From: Xiphophorus maculatus
Lineage: Eukaryota > Chordata > Actinopteri > Cyprinodontiformes > Poeciliidae
Reading direction: 5' to 3'
NCBI RefSeq assembly: GCF_002775205.1
Contig: NC_036456.1
Span: forward strand, 21,758,968 to 21,822,967
DNA length: 64,000 bases
Every line of letters starts with the position of its first letter. Positions within the stretch are counted from its first letter, which is position 1. Under the pieces are notes generated by a model. That model did not search any database, had not been told where the DNA came from, and saw only the letters and a program-made list of their open reading frames with translations. The translations under genes and the position numbers were made by a program. Shown here one piece after another: positions 10,559-21,400 of this stretch.

Positions 10559-13396
10559 GCAGCTGTCTACAGAGGCTCTAACCCCCCCCTGTCCTCAGGT
10601 CGTCTGCAGATGTTTTGGTTTCTGAAACGTCTTCAGGTGTTTTAATCAATAATAAAAACACCTGAACCAATCAGCTGACAGGATTCAGAAAAAGGTTGAT
10701 ATTTGAGAAACGTTTCCAGGTTTTCTCTCTGTGTGGCTTTAGATCCGTGGTTCAGGTTTTTCTTTAACTTGTTTTATTTTCCATGTTGAACAGACAGAAT
10801 TTTATTTAATGATCTGAAACCTTGTAGGATTTTAGCTTTCTGAATAAAATGACATCGAGCTGCAGACAGGAAGTTCCTCCATTGGTTCTGGATTCTGGGA
10901 GTTTTATGGTGAACAGAATCTATTTCCATGTAATTACCAGAAGAATCTCCGGCTGGCATCATGATTTTATCATCTTCAGCAGGAAAACAGACCTGGATTA
11001 TCCTGGAGCCCTCTGGTGACTCTCAGAGGGGCTAACAGATGATTTCCTGCAGAGATGCTGCAGAAAAACAGGATATTTTAAAAACAACGTAACAGCGCCC
11101 CCTGCTGGAAAACTGTGGTTTTAATCCATAATGTTTCCAGACACACGATGTCTTCAGAGTCAGAGAAGAAATGATGAACATAAACGACCTCAAAGCTTTC
11201 TGCTGCGTCTCACCATAACTAAATATTCACTTCCTGTTATTCGTCTCCATGGAAACAACATCTGGAGTCTCATTCATAAAGGATAAAGGAGGATTCATAA
11301 TAAAAGTTACGATCAAAAAGTAAAAATGACAGGAAAAACAAAAACAAGTTCCTGATGAGGGTCAGTTTATTTAAATGCCTCAACTGATCATCACTTATCA
11401 TTTAAATGTATTTTATATAGAAAAATAAATGAAATATATATAAAGATATATGAGTAATATATGACAGAATATATTCAAAATATGGACACATGTAATCCTG
11501 ATAGTAACTAGTTACATTTACTCAGTTACTGAGTTATTGTTTAGTAACTTTTTATTTTAATCTTTTATAGGTATTCTACTCTGTACTTTTTACCTTTTGT
11601 TGAGTTTATTATGAAATATTTCTTCTCTTGAGTAAAATTTCAGGATTTTCTTCCCACTGAAAGAAAAACAAAATGTTTTAACCAAAAATCCACCAGACTC
11701 TCAGACACACCTGCAGTTTCTGTTCAAGTTTTTTATTGAAAGAAACTGATTTGTTTCTTTTGCCTGTTTTTGTTTTTGTCAGTTATATAAATTATTGCAA
11801 TTTTTGTCTTTAAAATACCAAAGTTTCCATTTAACTTTATATTTTGATGTAATTTTTAAATCTTAAATGATTTCCAGACTCAGAATCCTGATCCGATGTC
11901 AGAATCACCTCCACTGGTTTGTTCCAGTGAGGAGAAGCAGCAGCTCAGAGCTGTTTGCCTGACCTTTGACCCTCTGACCAGGGCACACGTCCAGCCGGGC
12001 CATGCGCTCGTCTCCTCCTCCAATCAGGCTCCAGCTCCAGCTCCTCTCTGCAGCAGACGGATCGGCGTCCGCCTGACGGAGGACAGCAGCCTTCATCCTC
12101 CTCCTCATCCTCCAGCTGCTGTCTTCTTCTTCTGCTGTCCTGAAACGGTTCGGCCTCAGGTTCAGGTGATCGTCTCTGCAGCTCCAACACAGGAAGGAAG
12201 GTGAGAAAACTGGCTCCTTGTTTCCCAGTGAAACTAGAGGAAGGATCATCAGAAACGTTCTCAGTTGTTTCTGCGCCTTCCTGTTGTTTGTTTCTCTATT
12301 TTCTGCACCATCTTTAAATTTGTCGGTTTGTTTTCGCTGCTCCATCTTCACGGCTCCTGCAGATTAATTTAATGTTGCTCAGAGTTTCAGTGATGCTCAG
12401 CTGGAGGGTTCAGTAAACGGGCTCTTTAATTAGTGTCAATACATAAACATTCATGTAAACTTTAAAATGAAATTATCATGTTGTTTATTGATGCAACACA
12501 AGCAATAAGACAGAGCATGACTCTTTATGCTCAGATTAAACTTTAGCTCAAACCTTCCAGAAATCTAAGAAACTAATGTTTCTGATCTCTGAAATCTGTT
12601 TTAATGGAAATCAGACGATGATGAGTGAAAAGTCGGATTCTGACTGAGAGTTTCTGAAATCCTGTCCTGATTCCTGCAGCTGAAACTTTTCCTCAGGTCA
12701 TCATCGCTCCTCTGATGTTTCCTCTCTGGCTTTTCTCTTCCTGTTGAAGTGATTTCTGTTTCAACAAATTATTTCACACTATTGAAAATACAAAGTTCCA
12801 GGAAATCACTTCAGATTCATTTTTCTGTCTCTTCATTTTTCCTACAGAAGTTTGAGTTTGTTGATTTCTAACCTGTCATGTTGGTTTTATTTGAATATGA
12901 TGATTGTTTCTTAATTCTAAATCATTTTAATACAGTTTACACTTTAGAAATGAGGGATTTTATTATTGTGTTTCCAGAAATGATTTTCAGATGATTGTCT
13001 GGTTTTCTGAAGGTCGTTTAACTTTATACGAGTTTCCATTTGGAAAAAAGATTTTAAATAATTCAAACAGTTCTGTAGTCAACACTTGATGACATTCTAA
13101 TGAACAGTCGGTAAACTAGCTTACCATGCTATATTAGCATGCATTAACTAGCCATAATTTAGCTAACATGATCTGCCTCCAGCAGCATTACTCAACTGGC
13201 TCAACAAGCAAACTAAGCAGCTGGTGGGGCCCCCAGATCCTGAGGGCCCCATAAATGCTGAAAATCAATCACTGGTAATTTGTTGTTATTTATGAACAAA
13301 AAAAACTCAAATATCAGAATTAAACTCATGACATCAGACTGTATCTATGGCAACGCAACAATCACACTGGGAAGATTATTGTTGCTGTGTTTGTTT

Positions 13397-13495
13397 CAAA
13401 CAGTTGCTGGTTGATTCAGTTGCAGGTTGATTCAGTTGCAGGTTGATTCAGTTGCAGGTTGATTCAGTTGCTGGTTGATTCAGTTGCAGATTGCC
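13397..13495. repeat. 16-bp minisatellite (gttgattcagttgcag)
   Basis: Five to six tandem copies of gttgattcagttgcag, one with ctgg in place of cagg. Confidence 0.9.
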
Positions 13496-14642
13496 GCGTT
13501 GCTGCCAGACTCTGGTTCTCATCTCTCGGGTCTCCAGGTTTCAGATGCTGATGAAGCTGCTCCTTCGTTCCAGCTGCTGAATACTGAGCTCAACATCAGC
13601 TCAGGTTCGTTGGACAGAAGTATCAACGACTCTGTGAGTGTGATGAAGATCAGAACCAGAACCAGAACCAGAACCAGAGAGGTCTGCAGGTTGATCCAGC
13701 AGCAGCAGGATTTAAAGTCTCTTCTCTCAGTGGGCGGAGTCTCTGTCCTCAGGACTTCCTGTTTCCTCAGTCAATCTCTTCCTGATGAATCTTCAGATCA
13801 GTTTTTCTTTGATTTGTTGTGTTTTTGTTGGTTTTTTCACGTGAACTTTATGTTCTATTTCAGCGGCTTTTATGACCCTCAGAGCAGAGGAGACTGCTGG
13901 ACGGCGCCCCCTACAGAGAGGGCAGGGTTTCCATCCTTTAATTGATCATCCTTCCACCGTTTCCTGATAAATATTAAATCCAGGATGAAGTGCAACATTA
14001 TCATCAAGTTTTTTCCACTGAGTTCTGTTCAGTGTGAATTTAAATCTGTGTTGTTGCTGTTTTTATTTTATGCTTAACGAAATAATTCAAACACAAAATC
14101 AATAGAAAGATTTTAATGAACAGACATGGAACTGTTTACATTAACTTATTATGTTTTACTTATATCATTAAAATCATTAATTATGTTTCATATAAAGATG
14201 AACCCAAAGAACAAATCTAACATTTTTGCTGACATGTTTCCATCTCTGCCCTAAATCATCACTGAGTCCAACATCCTGACTAAAGTTTGTTTTCATTTAT
14301 TCTTGCAAACTTTGGGTCACAAACATCTTTAACGGTTTTCAGCCACTCGACTCCTCAGTCTGTCAGTCTTCTGTTAAAAATAAAAAACCTTGGAGATAAT
14401 AATTAAATATCCTCAAACATCGCAGTTTAACTGAAATATTTCCTCCAAATAATCGATTTCTGTTTTTATGAAGACATTTTTACTGAAAACAGTTTTTATT
14501 CTGTTTAACTTTGTTGTCCTTCTGGATGATAACAAACTTATAGACAAACAAAGATTCACAGATCTGAGCGGCTGCAGACCATCGAGTCGGTGAACCTCTG
14601 GATCCAAACTGAACCAGGAATTTAAAACGTTTCTGTTTTCCT

Positions 14643-14897
14643 CAGATAAACTGAATTATTTTAAAGTTTCAGTTTAAACTGAATTATTTTAAAGTTTCAG
14701 TTTAAACTGAATTATTTTAAAGTTTCAGTTTAAACTGAATTATTTTAAAGTTTCAGTTTAAACTGAATTATTTTAAAGTTTCAGTTTAAACTGAATTATT
14801 TTAAAGTTTCAGTTTAAACTGAATTATTTTAAAGTTTCAGTTTAAACTGAATTATTTTAAAGTTTCAGTTTAAACTGAATTATTTTAAAGTTTCTGT
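14643..14897. repeat. 28-bp satellite-like array with palindromic junctions
   Basis: Nine nearly perfect 28-bp units containing aactgaattattttaaagtt. Each junction forms the 14-bp perfect palindrome TCAGTTTAAACTGA. Near identity of the copies suggests recent amplification or homogenisation. Confidence 0.97.
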
Positions 14898-15349
14898 TTT
14901 CCTCAGGTAAACCGAATCATCTCTTGGTTTCTCAGGAGTTCTGTTCAGACCTGGATTCGTTGTCGGTTCTGATCCAGAAACCTGCTGGACTCTCAGCTGT
15001 TCTCAGGCTGCGGTTCTCCAGAACATCTCCTCCGGGTCCACTGGGCGCTGCCAAAATAAACTGGCAGCCATGGTTTCCAGAATAATCCTGTTAAAAACAT
15101 TAGCATAAATGTAAAGAGGTTAACTTACCAGAGTAAATAAATACAACAGTGTAAAATTTAAACATTTACAAGTCGTCCTGTAACTTTGTACAAATTTTAA
15201 GTGTGATTTTAAAAGTTTTTTTTTAATAAGACAGTTTTATCACATTTCTGCTGAGTTGTTTCCATTATTTTATACTTTGTTCCAGATTTATAAATAATGG
15301 AAAATAACGATATTGGATCTTCTTCCTGTTGCTCAACTCAACCTAGAAA

Positions 15350-15720
15350 TATTACTCAGCCTGTCACAACTGGCAATAAATCAATAATTTGCATGATAAA
15401 TTAAAACTAACTCAATAATTTCCATTTGCATGATTTATTGTTGTGAAAAACTAATTTGTTTACAGAGACTTCATGATTCATTTTATTTGTTGTTTTGTTT
15501 GTTTATTTTGGATATTTAAATGTTTTCCAGGTCCAGTTTTAAATGTTCACTAGAATTTAAAGTTTATTGATCTCTGAGATTTTGTTCTTGTATTATTATT
15601 ATTGCTTTATTACCATTATGTTACTTGAAAATGGTCTCAAAACAACAACATTATTGTTCATCTCATTAACTTCTGGGACAATTTTTCATCCAGTCATTAC
15701 CATGACAGGCGTAAACAGAA
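15350..15720. mobile_element. Interspersed repeat, copy A (second copy at 58.79-59.07 kb)
   Basis: AT-rich block sharing colinear similarity with 58790-59070, including tgcatgataaattaaa, ttcattttatttgttgtt, ttaaatgttca..tagagt/aat, gctttatt..accattat.ttac and gggacaatttttcatcca versus gggacaatttatcatccag. No coding capacity or terminal repeats were recognised. The minus-strand AATAAA at 15606-15611 in it could serve as the smim27 poly(A) signal. Confidence 0.75.
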
Positions 15721-15803
15721 CCCACCTGTTGGTTCAGTCCAGCGGCTGGTAGTTTCTGGTCCAGAACCAGAACGTCTCCCAGCACCAGCCTGCAGCGGCG
15801 CCG

Positions 15804-16570
15804 TCAGTCCTCCTGCAGCAGGCCGGTCCTTTTCTCCAGCAGCCAATAAGCTGCGATCCTGCTGGCGTAGATCACATAAGACCAGGACAGAACCACCAGA
15901 CCCAGCAGGACCTGCAGGACAGAGACGGGTCAGGAGAGTCCAGAGACTTGAAGCATGTTTAATCCAGACTGTAACAAGATTTTACCCCAGATCAGTTATG
16001 ATGTCAGCAGTTTTCACTCATCTTACAAGTTTTAGGTTCTGATCCAGGATTTATTTAATCACATGTAATTATTGTAAAACAAACAATCTATTGTTTTTAT
16101 TCATGTTGTTCGTGTTTACGATTAAAATAGTGGACATTTGCTCTAAAACAGGAAGGTTCTTCTAGAGAGTATAAGTATCGCAGACTGTAAATTAGAGCAG
16201 ATTAAAGATACTCAAGTTAGAGAAAAACGGTGGAATCGCCCTTTAGCCATTTCCAAATCGTAAGATAACTTCCGCTTCATCCTCATCTCAAACGATGCTA
16301 CAACTCATAACTGTACATGGAAACAGTAAACAATAATTAATTAGCACATCCATATTCTGAGATGTTTTAGGAATTTCTTCTCCTTTTCCACATGGATTTC
16401 TTGATATTTTCTTCTCTCTCAGTGATCATTTGAAATGTGAAATAGTTCACTGTGTCCCAGATATAAACAGGAAACCCTTCAACTCTAAAGCAAACATCAT
16501 CTGAAAGCAGGTTAAGCTGTTTCACCGCAGAATAAATCCTGTCCACGGTCCTCCGGCTGAGAGGCGCCAT
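15804..16570 (-). CDS. smim27: Small integral membrane protein 27
   Basis: Two coding exons on the minus strand: 16570-16526 (15 codons) and 15911-15804 (35 codons plus TGA), with donor GCG|gtgaa, acceptor ctgcag|GTC and phase 0. Together they give 50 residues. The N-terminus MAPLSRRTVDRIYSA parallels human SMIM27 (formerly TOPORS-AS1), which also starts with a short PxSRRTxDxIYS block. One hydrophobic segment (about residues 16-31, VLLGLVVLSWSYVIYA) is followed by a basic/acidic tail ending in LLQED. Human SMIM27 has 55 residues and lies head-to-head with TOPORS; here the start codons are 1.9 kb apart in the same arrangement. It is a predicted single-pass membrane microprotein of unknown biochemical role. 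The 614-bp intron holds no other feature. Confidence 0.9.
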
Positions 16571-18472
16571 GTTCCGCTGGCTCTGTTTACTCAGACGCTC
16601 CCGCTTCTTCTTCGGCTGAGTTCAAACACCGTTTCAGCCGCCAGGACGCCATCTTGTGTCAAAGAGGGTAAACTGTAAGTTAAAGATTTGTTAAAGCTTT
16701 CGCTTCTTAAATATTTTCCCTATGACATTATTATTATTTTGCATTAAAACATTGACCGTTAAACTGGCTTATAAATGCGCCGGTGCTCTGCGAAAACTGC
16801 CTTTTGGGGACAGTTACAGAAGAGTACATCCGTTACTATGGTAACCAAAGAAAGGGGTCGGAAGAAGATGTCTCACTTTGAGCCAGTTTTACTTGAAGAA
16901 TAAAATAAAATTGACTGACTATTTAGGATAAATAATTCAAATACTACAAAATAAGATGAAAGTATTTTGGTGTAGACTGGGTCTAAGAAAACTGAAATAT
17001 TTTTTAAACTTATTCTGAAACATATAAAAATCAATGGCGCCATTAGGCCAAGAAAGAGTTTTGTTGACATCACGTTGTCGCCAAAACTTTATTAGGAAAG
17101 AACAAATAAACATAAAATCCCATGTAGAGTTATTTAACAATAAAAAAGTAGTAACACAAACAGCCAATGGTTGAATTACATAATATTACACAAGTTTAAT
17201 AAATTTCTTGTATTAGTGAGCTCTCCTCACACTTTGACGATCTTTGACTCGAGGGAAGGAGCAGACGTCTGTTGGTTTCCCATCATGCCCCGCTCCTTGG
17301 GTTGTAGCTTGAGTTAGGACAACAGCCGACCCAGAGCCTGATGTTTTGGTTCCGAACTTTGCACAGGTTCTGAACGGATCTGGATCTGGACCTTTGAGCT
17401 GGGGACGCCGGTTCCTCTCTGCTGACGGTGGATGCCGCTGCCGGCGCGGAGAAGAAGGAAGAAAGGCCCGGATGAGGAGGAGCGAGCTGCGGGTTTTTCA
17501 GCTGAGGTCTGTGGAGCTAACAGAGTTAGCATGGTAACAGAGTGTCAGGAAGGCAGGGAATAAAATAACGTTTTTAAATACGTAATGACTCCGATTCGAG
17601 TTATATGTACCAGTAGAGATGAACTTTAATTAGTCTAAAAATAGTGACGTATTGTTTACGGCTTTATCTTTAAGTATTTACAGGTTATTTTGATTGTAGC
17701 TCATTAGCTTTAGGCTAACAGGAGTTGGTTCGTTCAGTTTGTGTTTAATATTCATAACAATCTTGAATCTGAGAGATTCTGACCCTAAAGGGGAATGTAG
17801 ATTTTACAAATGTGAGTTAGGATGTGTGATTGTGTTCCTCCGAGGAGAGAAGACGCGGTGGTTCTGTTCTGGTTCTGGTTCTGATCAGGTCAGTGCACAG
17901 AGAGAACATTACACACAGTAGACAAATATACAACCAAAACATACACACGAAACCTTACATACCCGCAAACCTTTATAAAATGAAAAGTATAAGTTAAAAT
18001 CTAGGAATGCACCGTTGTGAAAGTTTGGGCCGATATTGATATCCAATAATAATATTTACTAATATTTTACACACTAATATTTCACTGCCTTTACCACACA
18101 GCTACCTTCTTTATGTCACTTAACCTCCCCACAGTCCTGCGCTGCATCACGCTCACATAACCAATCTGTAAGTGATTATTGTAAATTATTATCATATTGA
18201 TACTGATATGTTAAGAAATGACTAACACCGGCCGATACTGATGTTGATCCACTATAGATCTGTTGCGGCGTGACGTTATGCCGCTATAGATGGCAAAATG
18301 AATCACATTTGCAAATCTTCCGGATGTAAACAATAACATTAAACGTGTCTCTGTCATGCATCCCTATTAAAAACAGATAAATACTTTAAAATGCTAGTGA
18401 GGGAGTTTTCCCAGTGTGGATGAAATGTTCTGCGTTTCTGATGCTGAGCCTCTGTGTCTCCGTCTTCAGGTG
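16571..18472. promoter_or_regulatory. Divergent smim27/topors promoter and topors 5' leader region
   Basis: 1.9 kb between two start codons facing away from each other. Near the smim27 start, gccatcttgtg (about 16650) resembles a YY1 site. An RFX X-box sits at 16832-16845. At about 17277, tttcccatcatgcc resembles a ZNF143/Staf site next to GC-rich sequence at 17.39-17.5 kb, the likely topors first exon. The exact transcription starts and the topors leader donor cannot be fixed. The interval 17.56-18.46 kb is AT-rich intron with no recognisable feature. Confidence 0.65.
16832..16845. promoter_or_regulatory. RFX X-box motif
   Basis: GTTACTATGGTAAC matches the 14-bp ciliary X-box pattern GTHNYYATRRNAAC at every position. 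Its right half, GGTAAC, is a perfect RFX half-site. It lies 262 bp upstream of the smim27 start and in the topors upstream region. RFX factors drive ciliary genes, and human TOPORS is a centrosome/basal-body protein mutated in retinitis pigmentosa. Binding itself is inferred. Confidence 0.65.
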
Positions 18473-21400
18473 ATGGCGCCGACTCGGATGAAGCTGCGCC
18501 GGCGGGACACGGCGCCTGCAGCCGCTCCAGCAGGAGGCGCTCTGGAGGGAGACGCAGACAGAACCAGAGAGAGCCGGCGGAGCAGCAGGAGGAAGAACGC
18601 CAGCAAGGCCTCGGCCCCCGCAGCCCCCGCCTCGTCTCCTCCCTCCACCTCGTCCGGCGCCGCGAGGCCCGCCGTGGCAGCCGAGGCGTCCCCCGACTCC
18701 AAGTGTCCCATCTGCCTGGACCGCTTCAATAACCTGGCGTACCTGGACCACTGCCTGCACCGCTTCTGCTTCCCCTGCATCCAGGAGTGGTCGCACAACA
18801 AGGCGGAGTGTCCGCTCTGCAAGCAGCCCTTCGCCTCCATCTTGCACTCGGTGCGCGCCGAGGACGACTTCAAGGAGTACACGCTGCAGCCGCCGCCACG
18901 CGCCGCCAACCAGCTCACCGCTAGCACCTTCCTCACCACCGTGGCTGCCATGACGGCGGACGGCGCGCAGCACCACCTTCGGCTGATGCTGAGGCGGCAC
19001 CTGGTGGCGGCCGACAGGGACGCCGTGCGGCGGCGGCGCAGGCGTGAGCGGGCGGCGAGCGGTCGCAGGTCGACCGACCGCGTCGGGGAGTGGGAGTTTT
19101 TCATGCACTCTCCACCGCTGCCCGTCTCGCCGTACCACCTGGACATGTCGGAGCTCATCATGGACAACATGCGGGTGGAGGAGGTCGCCGAGGAGATGAT
19201 GAGGAGAGACGAGGAGCGGCGGCAGGCGCTGAGCGAGGAGCTGGCCGGCCTGCGGGGCGCGGCGGCCCCCAGCGCCCGCGCGTCACGCCGCCTCATGTGC
19301 CGCCTGGCGGTCCGGCAGCGGCTGCAGCGGGAGGGCGGCACCGTCCAGATGAGGGAGAGGGAGGTCACGGCGTTCCGCAAGGCGCTCTACCAGAGCGGGA
19401 TCTGGGTGCGGGGCGTCAGCGGTAACCAGGGGCGACCTCGTAGCGTCGCTCCAGAGACGTTCCGTCAGGGGACCGGCCACCTGAACCGGCTGACCAGCTG
19501 GCTGCGGCGGGAGCTGGCGGTGCTGCTCGGCCCGCACGCCCCGCTCAGCGACGTGGTGCTGCGCACCGTCACCGCCCGCGTCCTGCGCAGCGGCCTGGAG
19601 GACGCCGCCGCCATAGAAGAAGACCTGCGGCCGTTCCTATTGGCCCGCACAGAGCACTTTGTGCACGAGCTGGTGAGCTTCGCCCGCTCCTCGCTTAGCA
19701 TGGAGAACTACGACCAGCTGGCGGTGTACGAGCCGCCCGCCGCCGCCATGGAGCTGGAGCCGCTCAGCAGCCCCTCCGACGGCAGCTCCGTCATCGCCAT
19801 CTCTGAGGATGAGGAAGAGGAGGGAGGAGGAAGAGCAGAGGCAGCGACAGGAAGTCACGATGATGTAATACAAACAGGAAGCAGTCTCAGCCTGTCCGGC
19901 TGGGACGATGAGACGCCAGGACCGTCGTACACCTCGGCAGAGCCGCCACATTCACTCACCACGCCGCCGCCGCCGCTCAGCCCGGCACCTCAGCAGCCGG
20001 CCAATCAGGAGGGAGCAGAGCCGCGCGGCGAGGAGGAGGAGTGTCTGATCGTCGGATACAAGAAGCCGATCGCTGAGAGAACTCCAGAGCTGGTGCAGCT
20101 GTCCTCCGACAGCGAGGAAGACGAGGGAGAGAAGAAGAAGAAAGAGGAGCAGGAAGTGGAAGTTGGCTCAGCAACGGTCGATAAGACTCCGCCCCCTCCC
20201 GCTCCCTACCTACCCATAATCCCTCCCTCCACGTCAGGAGCCTTCAGGGCGGAGCAGCAGAAGGAGGCGAACTCCCGGCGGCGGTCCGGTTCCTGGTCAG
20301 AGAGTTCTGGACGGAGCAGGAAGTCGGTCTGCTCCCTCAGCCCAGCGACGCCGGAGCGCCGCCGGAGGGACAGGAAGCAGCAAGGCGAACGCCGGAGAAA
20401 GAAGAAGAAGCAGCGTGGGCGGGACCAGAGCAGAGAGCCTCATGGGAAGAGCGGCACTTTCTGCAACCCCAACCGCTCCATCTTCCCCCCCATGATGTCC
20501 CGCTGCTCGCCGTCGCCATTCGACTCCAGCGCTGACTCCGCCTCCTCGCCGCCGCCGAGCCCGCCGGACTCCGGCTGGGAGCTCCGCTTCAGCCAGGTGT
20601 CCCCCCTCACCTCCTCCGCCTCCTCGCCCTCCCGCTCCTTCTCCCCGTTCTGCTCCTCCCCGGGAACGCCGCCCTCCCCCTCTTGCTCCCCCAAGCGCCC
20701 GCATCACGTGGAGAAACCCGGCGGGAAGAGGAAGTACAAGAGCCGCCACCTGAACAGCAGCAAGGACCTGACATGGAGGCCGAGCCGCGGCCGGCAGCGC
20801 GACAGGGAGCGCAGGAAGAGGCTCCGCAGGGAGGCGGAGAGGCGGGACAACGGCCTGAAGACAGGAAGCAGGTCAGAAACACTTCCTGTTGGAGGAGGAG
20901 GAGGAGTTTATGGTGTTGTTGGATTCGTCCATCCCTTTCTTCCTTCCTTCCTTTCCGGTGTTTTTCCATCTTTTCTGTCCATTTTCAGCTGGTTTTCGGT
21001 CCCAGCAGTAAAATCGTTTCTGAATCTTTGTTCTGACCAGCAGGAGGTCCAGAGACGACCGCAGTCCCAGCGTGGAGATCATCTACGAGGGAACCATCGA
21101 CTCCGGCGCCGCGCAGCCGTCCGCTCACAAGCGCCGCCGGAGACGCCACCGCAGGGCGCAGGTCACCAGGTGAGGTCACATGACAGGAAGCAGGTGAAGT
21201 TCTGACCCGTGTTAAAAGAGCTTCTGATCAGAGGAACCATGTTGGTTTCAACAGAACTCAGTCCAACCATTTCTCCTGACCTCTCACACTTTTCATGTCA
21301 TAATAAACGTTTTCTAAAAATAAACAATTTTCAAATAGAAAAGCTCAAAGGAAGTTTCTAAAACTAAACTTTAAATGCTTTACATGCTGCCAGAAAATGA

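Larger units (their letters stand above)
7554..15803. other. Gene-free interval between guanylate cyclase and smim27
   Basis: Holds the cyclase 3' UTR, with candidate AATAAA signals at 7709-7714 and 7723-7728, then AT-rich DNA with microsatellites, minisatellites and transposon fragments listed separately. Short open frames, such as those near 11.9-12.2 kb and 13.5-13.9 kb, show no recognisable domain or splice-consistent continuation. I saw no supported gene. Confidence 0.6.

Noticed and set aside
11896-12351. Overlapping frames on both strands (102 and 148 codons)
   Set aside because: Low-complexity tcctcc/cag-rich DNA, no recognisable domain and no splice context.
13475-13945. 156-codon open frame
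   Set aside because: It begins in a 16-bp minisatellite, includes an RT-repeat from simple sequence and ends in AT-rich DNA; no family resemblance.
14643-14897. CRISPR-like appearance of a 28-bp palindromic repeat
   Set aside because: Units are directly adjacent without unique spacers, and the genome is eukaryotic; it is a tandem satellite.
18386-21036. Multiple long frames antisense and in other frames across topors exon 2 (up to 304 codons)
   Set aside because: Shadow frames of a GC-rich coding exon; only the sense frame contains the RING finger and TOPORS blocks.
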